Shown: positions 26,284-33,632 of the stretch, in pieces
Layout of the letters: every line of letters begins with the position of its first letter
Numbering within the stretch: position 1 is the first letter of the stretch
Origin: a virus
Reading direction: 5' to 3' (one strand)
IMG/VR virus record: IMGVR_UViG_3300036761_001709
Coordinates: 1-34,042 of that record
Length of the DNA stretch: 34,042 nucleotides
Notes under the pieces: model-generated
What the model saw: only the letters and a program-made list of their open reading frames with translations
Told to the model about the DNA's origin: nothing
Databases searched by the model: none
Made by a program: the position numbers and the translations under genes

Positions 26284-26368
26284 GGGCCGGTGGCGGAATT
26301 GGTAGACGCACCAGATTTAGAGTCTGGCATCGAAAGGTGTGAGAGTTCGAGTCTCTCACGGCCCACCA
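26284..26368 (+). tRNA. tRNA-Leu(TAG)
   Basis: Acceptor GGGCCG/CGGCCC, Leu D-arm GCGGAATTGGTAGACGC, anticodon stem CCAGA/TCTGG with loop TTTAGAG, variable arm CATC-GAAA-GGTG, T-stem GAGAG/CTCTC, A73, CCA encoded. Confidence 0.94.
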
Positions 26369-26378
26369 AGGAGATAGT

Positions 26379-26501
26379 ATGAATTATGTAAAATGGGGTG
26401 TTATTGCTGTATTTGCTCTTATATTTGCTCTTGTAGTTGCATGGTTAGGAATCGGAGCGTGGCATCAAATACAGTACGTGAAAGTTTTGTGGCACTCGTA
26501 A
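26379..26501 (+). CDS. 40-residue membrane peptide
   Basis: ATG 26379 with AAGGAGA upstream, starting right after the CCA of tRNA-Leu. Sequence MNYVKWGVIAVFALIFALVVAWLG is one transmembrane helix, followed by IGAWHQIQYVKVLWHS. Its end overlaps the next gene by 13 bases in another frame. Good ribosome binding site and a clear helix support a real small gene. Confidence 0.6.
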   Translation: MNYVKWGVIAVFALIFALVVAWLGIGAWHQIQYVKVLWHS

Positions 26502-26668
26502 GAACGTGTTGGAGATGTAATACGCCCATACAACAATGTATGGGCGGTATTGCTGCTGGCAATCTTCTTGCATTCTGGGAGGGGAAACAAACAACTATTC
26601 GCGAAACTTGTGGAACGTGTGTTCTCGAATATGAAATTCGACCATATCTGCTCCCATCAGAAATATAG
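26489..26668 (+). CDS. Small zinc-ribbon protein
   Basis: 59 residues from GTG 26489, overlapping the membrane peptide and probably coupled to it. CWRCNTPIQQC...CGTCVLEYEIRPYLLP has two C-x2-C pairs about 37 residues apart, a zinc ribbon. The start is uncertain because the binding site is weak; the frame is open further upstream, but that part overlaps the membrane peptide and is low in coding character. The last base of its TAG stop is base 1 of tRNA-Ser. Confidence 0.6.
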   Translation: MALVRTCWRCNTPIQQCMGGIAAGNLLAFWEGKQTTIRETCGTCVLEYEIRPYLLPSEI

Positions 26669-26759
26669 GAAGAATGGCTGAGTCTGGCTTAAGGCACTAC
26701 GTTGGAAACGTAGCGGAGAGGTAACTCTCCCGTGGGTTCAAATCCCACTTCTTCCACCA
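26668..26759 (+). tRNA. tRNA-Ser(GGA)
   Basis: Acceptor GGAAGAA/TTCTTCC, anticodon stem CTACG/CGTAG with loop TTGGAAA, variable arm GGAGAG-GTAA-CTCTCC, T-stem GTGGG/CCCAC, A73 (Ser usually has G), CCA encoded. Confidence 0.92.
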
Positions 26760-26821
26760 AAATAATTTCATATATACTCTAATACACCCTTACATAAGTT
26801 TGGGGTTAATAGGAGCCGACC

Positions 26822-27229
26822 ATGAAACATATTATCTCTATCGCAATTGCTGCTGTGTTGTCTCTAGCTGCTTTTGGTAGCTGGGCACAAAGTGAAAATC
26901 TTCCAAATGATGTTTGTACACTCCGTGGTAACATTGCTTCCATGATTGTTGGTCAAAAAAGTCAAGGCGCCCCTCTAGAGGCACTAAAAGGCTCGTTTGG
27001 CAGCTGGCTAAGGAGTGGCATGCGAGGCTCGGATCAATTGCGACAAGCTCAAATGAAAGATTGGTTCAATACGTGGACAGGAGAAGTTTTTGAGCGCTGG
27101 TTTGAATCAGTGTACACAAAATATGACGTTGATTACAAAAAAGCATATGAACAAGAACATGCTGATTGCTTGGCACGTAATAATGCAAAGCCGGTTGACA
27201 CAGAGGTTGACACAACAGAGGTAAAATAA
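26822..27229 (+). CDS. Secreted helical protein, unknown
   Basis: 135 residues, ATG 26822 with AGGAG upstream. MKHIISIAIAAVLSLAAFGSWA is a signal peptide with a good cleavage site before QS. The mature part is helical and polar (MKDWFNTWTGEVFERWFESVYTKYDVDYKKAYEQEHADCL), with two cysteines that could form a disulfide in the periplasm. No known family; a periplasmic or superinfection-related role is speculation. Confidence 0.75.
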   Translation: MKHIISIAIAAVLSLAAFGSWAQSENLPNDVCTLRGNIASMIVGQKSQGAPLEALKGSFGSWLRSGMRGSDQLRQAQMKDWFNTWTGEVFERWFESVYTKYDVDYKKAYEQEHADCLARNNAKPVDTEVDTTEVK

Positions 27230-27240
27230 CTGTTTTATGA

Positions 27241-27446
27241 GATTATGTGCCCGAATCCCTGTATGGTTAAGACACATAATCAATAGTCTGGTGGACCAAA
27301 GAAGTGGATTACGCAGAGGAAAGGCGCCTAACCGTTGAAGCGTAGTCTTGCCGTAAGGAAGGGTAGCTCATAAACTATCCGTGGCGAAGTGGAAGCCGCA
27401 CCGCGTGGCTCAATACCCAGCAGAAAGGTGGAATGCCTTTCTTTTT
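27241..27446 (+). ncRNA. Structured non-coding stretch ending in a terminator-like hairpin
   Basis: No protein gene. GATTATGTG/CACATAATC (27241-27249 with 27273-27281, perfect 9 bp), GATTACGC/GCGTAGTC (27307-27314 with 27340-27347), GGGTAG/CTATCC (about 27361-27380) and the terminal hairpin AGAAAGG/CCTTTCT (27422-27442) followed by TTTT. It stops at the first base of tRNA-Arg(ACG). Confidence 0.5.
27422..27446 (+). terminator. Intrinsic terminator directly before tRNA-Arg(ACG)
   Basis: AGAAAGG-TGGAATG-CCTTTCT then TTTT; the next base is G1 of the tRNA. Confidence 0.65.
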
Positions 27447-27522
27447 GCCCTCGTAGTTCATTGGATAGAACGCTTCGCTACGAACGAAGAGGTAGGGGGT
27501 CCGATTCCCTCCGAGGGTACCA
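27447..27522 (+). tRNA. tRNA-Arg(ACG)
   Basis: Acceptor GCCCTCG/CGAGGGT, D-stem GTTC/GAAC, anticodon stem CTTCG/CGAAG with loop CTACGAA, T-loop TCCGATT, A73, CCA encoded. Needs host tadA to become ICG. Confidence 0.94.
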
Positions 27523-27524
27523 AT

Positions 27525-27600
27525 TGGCGATTAGTTTAGAGGCAAAAACACTACCTCGACATGGTAGAGACCACAGGTCCGAGTCCTGTATCGCCAACCA
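27525..27600 (+). tRNA. tRNA-Val(GAC)
   Basis: Acceptor TGGCGAT/ATCGCCA, D-stem GTTT/AAAC, anticodon stem CTACC/GGTAG with loop TCGACAT (C at position 33 in place of T), T-stem ACAGG/CCTGT, A73, CCA encoded. Confidence 0.85.
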
Positions 27601-27658
27601 CATCTTTAATCGAAGTCGTCATAAATATCTCTTACAACACAGTTTTCGTGGAGATGTG
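27599..27658 (+). promoter_or_regulatory. Late promoter CATAAATA (27620-27627) inside a start-hiding inverted repeat
   Basis: CACATCT (27599-27605, beginning in the tRNA-Val CCA) is the exact complement of AGATGTG (27652-27658), which overlaps the GGAG binding site and touches the ATG at 27659. Predicted start near 27633. Confidence 0.65.
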
Positions 27659-27874
27659 ATGAAGATTCTCGAAATCCAAGAGCGCTTGCTTGAACACCAA
27701 CGTTTGAAAGAAAAACAAGCTGCTTCCCCTTTAGTTGAACGTGTGGTACAATCATCTCGTTCATCTCATGTTTTCGGCTTAGACCCAATTCTTGATGCAG
27801 ACACCATCGAACAAATTGATGCCTTCAAACACAGCAATCCTCAGTTGTACAAAAAAATCATGAATATGGACTAA
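27659..27874 (+). CDS. Small helical protein upstream of the AAA+ gene
   Basis: 71 residues, ATG 27659 with TGGAG upstream. Helical and charged (MKILEIQERLLEHQRLKEKQA), then VFGLDPILDADTIEQIDAFKHSNPQLYKKIMNM. No known family. The next gene starts three bases after its stop, so it forms an operon with the AAA+ and VWA genes under a late promoter. Confidence 0.75.
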   Translation: MKILEIQERLLEHQRLKEKQAASPLVERVVQSSRSSHVFGLDPILDADTIEQIDAFKHSNPQLYKKIMNMD

Positions 27875-27877
27875 CAC

Positions 27878-30436
27878 ATGAAAAATCAGCTAGTTCGTCT
27901 TGCCGAGAAAGTTCTTGGCCACATGTCACACTATAGCGAAGGACACCATAAGGGTGGTGTCCTTTTAACTGGCGATCCAGGCGTGGGAAAAACAACATTT
28001 GTTGAAACACTTGCAAGCCTTCTAGGCATTCATGCTGTTGTTGTGGAAGTCCCCCACATTACTGAAGAGCATTTGATTAATATTCCGTTCATTGTGTTTA
28101 ATCCACAGTCTAATTCCACCCAAACTGGTGTTCAGCAAATCACATCTGAATATAAACTGGTATTGGCTCAGTCGAACCTGTACAATCAACTCGCTCATGC
28201 TCGTCCAATGGAAGATCATGCGTATATAGAGCATATCAAGCATTCTCCAAACTACATCCAACAATTGTACAAAGCGTTCGGTGGAACAGAAACAAAAATT
28301 CCTGACGCATTCAAACAGGCACGTCAAACATATGGTGTGATTTTGTTTCTTGACGAATACTATCGTCAAACATCCATGAGAATTCGAAATATTCTCCGTG
28401 GTATTTTGAACAATAAAATTGGAATGCATACAATTCCTGATAATGTGTATATCATGTATGCATCAAATATGCGCGATCAGGGGTTGGAGAGTATTCCTCC
28501 AAATAATCAATTTACGGCTATCGATTATAAAACACCTCGTAAAGAGGACTGGTTTGATTGGCTCGTGGCTAAGTATCAAAATGATACGCACGTTCGTCTC
28601 AACGAAAATATCATTAAACATTTTAAAAAGTTGTTAAAAGATGAACACATGAGTTACGTTGATGTTGCAAAGGAAGTTCGCACGTCACCACGCCGCTGGG
28701 AACAACTTTTGTTGTACATTAATTCTGGCATTCCTGTACGTGACGAACAAGATGCACGTGCGTTGATTACAAACGTTCGCAACAACTTTATTAATTATCA
28801 AACTGGTCAACATAGTGATTTAGCGGATAAAATTGTTGATGCAACGGCCAAATTGATCAAAGAAACATCGAATGTTGATGTGAGTAGTAGCAATCTTCTT
28901 GAGCCACACGAGTGGCGTGAAGCGCTAAACCATCAAGTTGAGCAAGCAATGAAACTTGGTGAACGTCGCAAGTACATTCCTGTTGTATCAGGACCTCCAG
29001 GAATTGGAAAAACAGCTCAAGCCGCCGCCGTTGCCGATAAACATAATCTGCGTTTGATTGAAATTGAAGTTAGCCAATTAAATCCAGATGATGTTGTAGG
29101 GTTACCGCTTCCTGGCGATCGCAAAGATGAAGAAATTGCCGTGAAATTCTCAGTACCTAAGCTGTATCGAGAAATTATGGATAAGATTAAGCACGCTGAT
29201 GAAGCGTATATTGCTGACCTAAAGAAGAAGTATGGAACTGATGCAAACAAACATATCAGTGCCTATATGGATCAGCGTTGGAAATATTTGATTTTCTTTG
29301 ATGAAATCAACACAGTTGATGAAAAGACTTTTAATGCTCTGCGTCGTGTTATCTTAGAAAAAAACTTCGGTCCATCTGGTGACGAAAGTGGAAAACTTAT
29401 TGAACTACCAAAGAGCGCTATTGTTGTTGCTGCTATGAATCCTCAAGGTAGTCACACAACAGAAATGACACAGCATTTTAAAGATGTGGTTGATATTATT
29501 CCGGCGTCTGCTAGTTGGAAACAAACGAAACAGTGGCTTGGAGCTAAAAAATTCAAAGGAATCCCTGAAGAAGTTTCCACAGTTGCAATGAATGTTATGC
29601 AAGCGTTTGTTGATAAGTTCAAGGAAAAAGGTTCGGAACATTCTGCCGATCAACGTCCATTTCACTTGGATGTGGGATCACCATTGTATATCTCTCCACG
29701 CGAATATACGGATATTTACGCAACATTGGTTCGTGAGTTGAATTCAGGAATTTCAAAAGTACTTAACGATGACTCAATTAAGGCTGATCAAATTCGTTCA
29801 GAGATTGATGATGTTATTGGTGAAGCATTGGAAGATTCATTGAATTTTATTTTCGACAAGCATGGAGTAGACAAGGAAGAATTCATGCATCAGTTGAAGG
29901 CATGGGTCTCTGCACTTGATGCAAGTATTTTAGGTGGCGTGTTGTCAAAGAAAGCTAAAACAACACCAATGGGACAAACATTGTCCAGCTATATGGATGG
30001 TAAAAACATCACAAACATGTCCGATGATATTGACATCATCAATGCCAACAATTCAGTCAACAATGCTCAATTCATTGAAGACGTTCGCGATATGATTGTA
30101 TCTAAACTGAAAGATGATGCTTCAATTCAACAATATATTTTGAAAGAAGATCAGCCAAAAGTGACATTGAAAGGTGATACAATTACTACAGATCCAAGTA
30201 CAAAAGTTTCATCTTTTGAGAACTTCATTCTTGCGTTGTTGTATACATTACACATTCACAAATATCAGAATGATCGCGTTGCATCTGTGGGACGAGCTTT
30301 GTCTTCTTCATTGTCAGAAACCATCAGCAAGTTGTTTAAAGCTAATAAAATTACAGATGATGTCAAGGATGAAGTTGCAACATCAACAGTTCAACTGCGA
30401 AGCGATATCCACGATCTTCTCTCCAAATTGAAGTGA
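27878..30436 (+). CDS. Tandem AAA+ ATPase, MoxR-like
   Basis: 852 residues, ATG 27878. Two AAA+ modules: the first has Walker A GDPGVGKT (residues 32-39) and Walker B LFLDE (156-160); the second has Walker A GPPGIGKT (about 372-379) and Walker B IFFDEIN (about 471-477), followed by VAAMNPQG, a sensor-1 block typical of MoxR ATPases. A long helical C-terminal region (residues ~600-852) follows. MoxR ATPases work with VWA-domain partners to remodel protein complexes. The next gene encodes just such a partner eight bases downstream, so they very likely form one machine. The gene is probably late. Confidence 0.9.
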   Translation: MKNQLVRLAEKVLGHMSHYSEGHHKGGVLLTGDPGVGKTTFVETLASLLGIHAVVVEVPHITEEHLINIPFIVFNPQSNSTQTGVQQITSEYKLVLAQSNLYNQLAHARPMEDHAYIEHIKHSPNYIQQLYKAFGGTETKIPDAFKQARQTYGVILFLDEYYRQTSMRIRNILRGILNNKIGMHTIPDNVYIMYASNMRDQGLESIPPNNQFTAIDYKTPRKEDWFDWLVAKYQNDTHVRLNENIIKHFKKLLKDEHMSYVDVAKEVRTSPRRWEQLLLYINSGIPVRDEQDARALITNVRNNFINYQTGQHSDLADKIVDATAKLIKETSNVDVSSSNLLEPHEWREALNHQVEQAMKLGERRKYIPVVSGPPGIGKTAQAAAVADKHNLRLIEIEVSQLNPDDVVGLPLPGDRKDEEIAVKFSVPKLYREIMDKIKHADEAYIADLKKKYGTDANKHISAYMDQRWKYLIFFDEINTVDEKTFNALRRVILEKNFGPSGDESGKLIELPKSAIVVAAMNPQGSHTTEMTQHFKDVVDIIPASASWKQTKQWLGAKKFKGIPEEVSTVAMNVMQAFVDKFKEKGSEHSADQRPFHLDVGSPLYISPREYTDIYATLVRELNSGISKVLNDDSIKADQIRSEIDDVIGEALEDSLNFIFDKHGVDKEEFMHQLKAWVSALDASILGGVLSKKAKTTPMGQTLSSYMDGKNITNMSDDIDIINANNSVNNAQFIEDVRDMIVSKLKDDASIQQYILKEDQPKVTLKGDTITTDPSTKVSSFENFILALLYTLHIHKYQNDRVASVGRALSSSLSETISKLFKANKITDDVKDEVATSTVQLRSDIHDLLSKLK

Positions 30437-30443
30437 GATACTA

Positions 30444-32246
30444 ATGGGCCGCTTGCGTAGAGTGTTCATGGAAGGTCTCGAGAACAGGAAATATGCACCT
30501 GGTCAGGTGAAGTTTTCTGCTTCAACTTTAAACGATCCTCATATTCGTAAAATTCTACAAGAAATTTCAACCACTACAGGAAAGCCTGTCAGCGAACTTG
30601 CACAACATATTGCAAAAGAACAGGCCGAATTTCAAGACATTGCTAAGAAGGCACCTGTATTGTATTCAACTCTTGAAAAGAACGTTGTTGAAGATTCTAC
30701 GTTTAACATGTTTCAAAAAGCAAAAGTTCCAGTTAATGGACCAAAATTAAACACCACAACATTTTATAGATTAATGCGAAGCATTCGTGCCGACCATGAT
30801 GAATTTCTTCCCTTGCGAAGTTTTGTTGATCGTAGAACACTAACAACTCCCAAGATTATCTTTACACAAGAGGGTGATACAGGTCCATATCGATCAGTTA
30901 CCACTGCCGCTGCAACACCAACTGGTGATTTCATTTTTAATGTACCATTCTGTCAAGCATTACTTGACTATGCTCATCTTAAAGGCCTTAAACCTAAAGG
31001 TCATAAGTACATTTCCAATGGTGGTGATATTCCCGACGAATATGCTTATATTGAATTCTTGATTATGCATGAATTTATGCATTACAGTAATGATGATTTT
31101 TTCTATCAAAAGATCATTCCGAATGCTAATCCCAAAATCATTAACTGGGTTGGTGATTTTCGAACAAACTATCTACTTGTCAAGAGTGGATACGAGCAAC
31201 TCCCCATAGGATTATTTAATGATGATATTAACTACGATCGACAAGCACATTACGTTGATATGTACAAAATTGTTGAAGATGAATTCAAAAAACTTGGCAA
31301 AGATCAACAAGATAAACTACGAGCAAAGCTTGATGGCATGTCTGATGATCATGAACCCGGACAACAGCAGGGTGAGGAAGAAGAAATTCCTGATGGAGTT
31401 ACTCCATCTGATATAGATGCTAATGGTACAAGTATTGATAGAAAAATGCGAGATGCCACAGATTCTACCAATGAAGAACGTGATAAAAAGCAAGAAGGAG
31501 AAGGAAAAGGTCCGGGTCAAGGTGGCACACCTGGTACTGCAAAGCACGAAAAACCGCAAGGAATTGATTATTCAAAAATTATGCCAACGTTCAATTGGCA
31601 AACGCTAATTCGACGTTTTGTTTCTTCAGCACGTCCACGTTCAGAAGAAACTTATGCAAAGCCACACCGTCGAAATGTATCAGGATTAGATATTGCACGT
31701 CAGGTTGGTGCATCTGCTATTAAACCAGCAGAGAAACCAATGGATTTTGCAGATATTTCGCTTGGATTTGTCATTGATAGTTCCGGATCAATGTCAAACG
31801 TTATCACTAGTGTCATGTCAAACGTTGTTAATTTAATGAAAACACCAATATTCCGCAAAACACAAGTGTTATTTTTTCGTTTTAGTGGTTCATACGAAAT
31901 TTACAAAATGGTATTCTCTACTAATCAAGCTGGAAAAGTGGATACGTGGACAGCTAAACCAAAATATGACCACAAAGCAATTGATTTACTTAATCAACAT
32001 TTTGGTGCTGGAACAACATTTTCTTCCGCTTTGGCTGGAGAAATTGGTGGAGCATTAAGTGCAGGATATAATATGGTATTTTTCTTAGATGCGGATATTA
32101 ACAGTGGTGAAAATCTTCAAAACTTTGCCGCGTTGGTTAAAGCCCATCCAAAAAATGTATTTGTGATATTTGATAGTCGTGCCACATATATTAGTTTCCG
32201 TCAAATATCAGGCATTTCTACACCAAATATTACGTATTTTCAGTAG
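30444..32246 (+). CDS. HEXXH plus VWA-domain partner of the MoxR-like ATPase
   Basis: 600 residues, ATG 30444. A central LIMHEFMHYSNDDFF contains a zinc-binding HEFMH at about residues 209-213. A Glu/Gly/Gln-rich linker (about 300-375) leads to a C-terminal VWA domain with GFVIDSSGSMS (about 441-451), a complete D-x-S-x-S metal site, and FLDADINSG later. The combination of a metallopeptidase-like domain and VWA is seen in bacterial DUF2201-type partners of MoxR ATPases. It may unfold or cut a host or virion protein; the target is unknown. Confidence 0.88.
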   Translation: MGRLRRVFMEGLENRKYAPGQVKFSASTLNDPHIRKILQEISTTTGKPVSELAQHIAKEQAEFQDIAKKAPVLYSTLEKNVVEDSTFNMFQKAKVPVNGPKLNTTTFYRLMRSIRADHDEFLPLRSFVDRRTLTTPKIIFTQEGDTGPYRSVTTAAATPTGDFIFNVPFCQALLDYAHLKGLKPKGHKYISNGGDIPDEYAYIEFLIMHEFMHYSNDDFFYQKIIPNANPKIINWVGDFRTNYLLVKSGYEQLPIGLFNDDINYDRQAHYVDMYKIVEDEFKKLGKDQQDKLRAKLDGMSDDHEPGQQQGEEEEIPDGVTPSDIDANGTSIDRKMRDATDSTNEERDKKQEGEGKGPGQGGTPGTAKHEKPQGIDYSKIMPTFNWQTLIRRFVSSARPRSEETYAKPHRRNVSGLDIARQVGASAIKPAEKPMDFADISLGFVIDSSGSMSNVITSVMSNVVNLMKTPIFRKTQVLFFRFSGSYEIYKMVFSTNQAGKVDTWTAKPKYDHKAIDLLNQHFGAGTTFSSALAGEIGGALSAGYNMVFFLDADINSGENLQNFAALVKAHPKNVFVIFDSRATYISFRQISGISTPNITYFQ

Positions 32247-32336
32247 TTGGTAGACTTGTGTGACTTCATGGAGCAAATTATAAACGCGTTGACAGACTCA
32301 AAGGAATCGTTGAATATATAAGGGCATGATTGTAAT

Positions 32337-32419
32337 ACCAGTGTGGACAAATTGGTAAAGTCGCCAAGTTCAAACCTTGGTCTCGTAAGACATTGTCGGT
32401 TCGACTCCGACCACTGGTA
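32337..32419 (+). tRNA. tRNA-Leu(CAA)
   Basis: Acceptor ACCAGTG/CACTGGT, D-stem GAC/GTC, anticodon stem CCAAG/CTTGG with loop TTCAAAC, variable arm TCT/AGA, T-stem GTCGG/CCGAC, A73; the 3' end CAA replaces CCA. Confidence 0.92.
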
Positions 32420-32446
32420 CAAATTAACTAAACTAGATGAGCAAAA

Positions 32447-32653
32447 ATGGCAACTACAGCAGCAAATAAGAAACTTGAAGGTCTTTACATTCGCAAATAT
32501 AATGGTAAGACTGTTGTTTCTTGTCTGTACAACGGGCGTGGTATCGGACATGGTAAGTATTTCGCTGCCATGGTTGATAGTGCTCTTGTACTAGATGCAA
32601 CTGGTCGTCCAATTCCTTTCACCGAACTTGGTGATCTTGTGCGAGCACTTTAA
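32447..32653 (+). CDS. Small conserved-looking phage protein, unknown
   Basis: 68 residues, ATG 32447 (MATTAANKKLEGLYIRKYNGKTVVSC). Compact beta-rich sequence with VVSCLYNGRGIGHGKYFAAMVDSALVLD. Weak ribosome binding site. Its TAA shares one base with the ATG of the next gene, which suggests coupling. No family recognised. Confidence 0.65.
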   Translation: MATTAANKKLEGLYIRKYNGKTVVSCLYNGRGIGHGKYFAAMVDSALVLDATGRPIPFTELGDLVRAL

Positions 32654-32892
32654 TGGTAGAATCTGATTCTATTACAGTTAATGGATTGTCACTTCCATCA
32701 AGAATCGCCCTCCGAATTTTTGTGATTACATATCTTTTATGTTGTTGGACGATTATTGGATATGTTATTGGATGGGGTGATCCAGACAATAGTCTTCACA
32801 CTTCTGCTCTGGCATGGTCATTTGGAACATCATCTGCAACGTTATTCGCATACTGTGTTGATAATTGGAATGTAATACGAAATGCAAAATAA
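32653..32892 (+). CDS. Small two-helix membrane protein
   Basis: 79 residues, ATG 32653 overlapping the preceding stop by one base. Two hydrophobic segments, LRIFVITYLLCCWTIIGYVIG and LAWSFGTSSATLFAYCV, suggest two transmembrane helices. Function unknown; ends four bases before a tRNA-Leu fragment. Confidence 0.7.
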   Translation: MVESDSITVNGLSLPSRIALRIFVITYLLCCWTIIGYVIGWGDPDNSLHTSALAWSFGTSSATLFAYCVDNWNVIRNAK

Positions 32893-32896
32893 TAAT

Positions 32897-32940
32897 GCCC
32901 TCGTGGTGGAATGGTAGACACGGGATATTTAGGCCACGTT
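32897..32940 (+). pseudogene. tRNA-Leu 5' half
   Basis: GCCCTCG, TG, a Leu-type D-arm GTGGAATGGTAGACAC and part of an anticodon arm (GGATATTTAGG), broken off one base before an intact tRNA-Leu(TAA). GCCCTCG is also the 5' acceptor strand of the tRNA-Arg genes at 20024 and 27447. Confidence 0.65.
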
Positions 32941-32941
32941 T

Positions 32942-33025
32942 GCCGGAATGGCTTAGGTAAATTGGTACAGCCGCTCGACTTAAGATCGTGTGCTTTTGTG
33001 GGTTCGAATCCCTCTTCCGGCACCA
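32942..33025 (+). tRNA. tRNA-Leu(TAA)
   Basis: Acceptor GCCGGAA/TTCCGGC, D-stem GCT/AGC, anticodon loop CTTAAGA closed by CGA/TCG, short variable arm, T-loop TTCGAAT, A73, CCA encoded. Pairs 28-42 and 50-64 are T:T mismatches. Confidence 0.85.
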
Positions 33026-33042
33026 AAAAATGGAGAAGAAAT

Positions 33043-33360
33043 ATGTTGGATATTACTAGAGAGAATTTGGGACAAGAAGTTTTAAGTTCCGAAATACCAG
33101 TAGTGTTAGATTTTTGGGCGGCGTGGTGTGGTCCTTGTAAGATGATGGCACCAGTGTTCGAACAGCTGGCCGAACAATTTAAAGATAAAGCAAAATTCGC
33201 CAAAGTAGATATTGATACCAACACAGACCTAGGACAAAAATTCAATGTTCGTGGCATTCCAACGTTTGCATTAATCAAAGCTGGAACAGTCATTGATGTT
33301 GTGGTTGGAGCAAGATCGCAATCACAAATGCAAGCATGGTTGGAAAAAAATCTAAGCTAA
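33043..33360 (+). CDS. trxA: Thioredoxin
   Basis: 105 residues, ATG 33043 with GGAGAAG upstream, 17 bases after the CCA of tRNA-Leu. VVLDFWAAWCGPCKMMAPVFEQLA carries the WCGPC redox site (Cys29, Cys32). IDTNTDLGQKFNVRGIPTFALIKAG carries the cis-proline loop, and the C-terminal helix ends ...LEKNLS. All catalytic landmarks of a classical cytoplasmic thioredoxin are present. In phages it may feed ribonucleotide reductase or act as a polymerase partner. Confidence 0.96.
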   Translation: MLDITRENLGQEVLSSEIPVVLDFWAAWCGPCKMMAPVFEQLAEQFKDKAKFAKVDIDTNTDLGQKFNVRGIPTFALIKAGTVIDVVVGARSQSQMQAWLEKNLS

Positions 33361-33434
33361 TAATTCAGGATTGACCTATTTCTTTTCTTGATGTAAAATT
33401 CAGACTTTCCTAAACAAATGTAAATACAAAAATA

Positions 33435-33524
33435 GGAAGTGTGGCAGAGAGGTCTATTGCACCTGCCTTGAAAGCAGGCGAGCCCGCAAGGGCTCCGTGG
33501 GTCCGAATCCTACCACTTCCGCCA
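33435..33524 (+). tRNA. tRNA-Ser(TGA), second copy
   Basis: Acceptor GGAAGTG/CACTTCC, anticodon stem CCTGC/GCAGG with loop CTTGAAA, variable arm GAGCCC-GCAA-GGGCTC, T-loop TCCGAAT, G73, CCA encoded. Confidence 0.94.
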
Positions 33525-33632
33525 ATTACGGCTGGCAAATGCATGCTGGGTAATCGTGGTGAGTCGATCCAGGAAACTGGGTTGTGCAGGTGAATTAACA
33601 CTGGCGAAGCCACGCCAATAGACGAGGGCTAT
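33525..33632 (+). promoter_or_regulatory. Structured leader before the last gene
   Basis: CCAG-GAAA-CTGG (about 33571-33582, GNRA tetraloop) and TGGCG-AAGCCA-CGCCA (about 33602-33617) precede GAGGG and the ATG at 33633. No promoter element seen. Confidence 0.35.
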
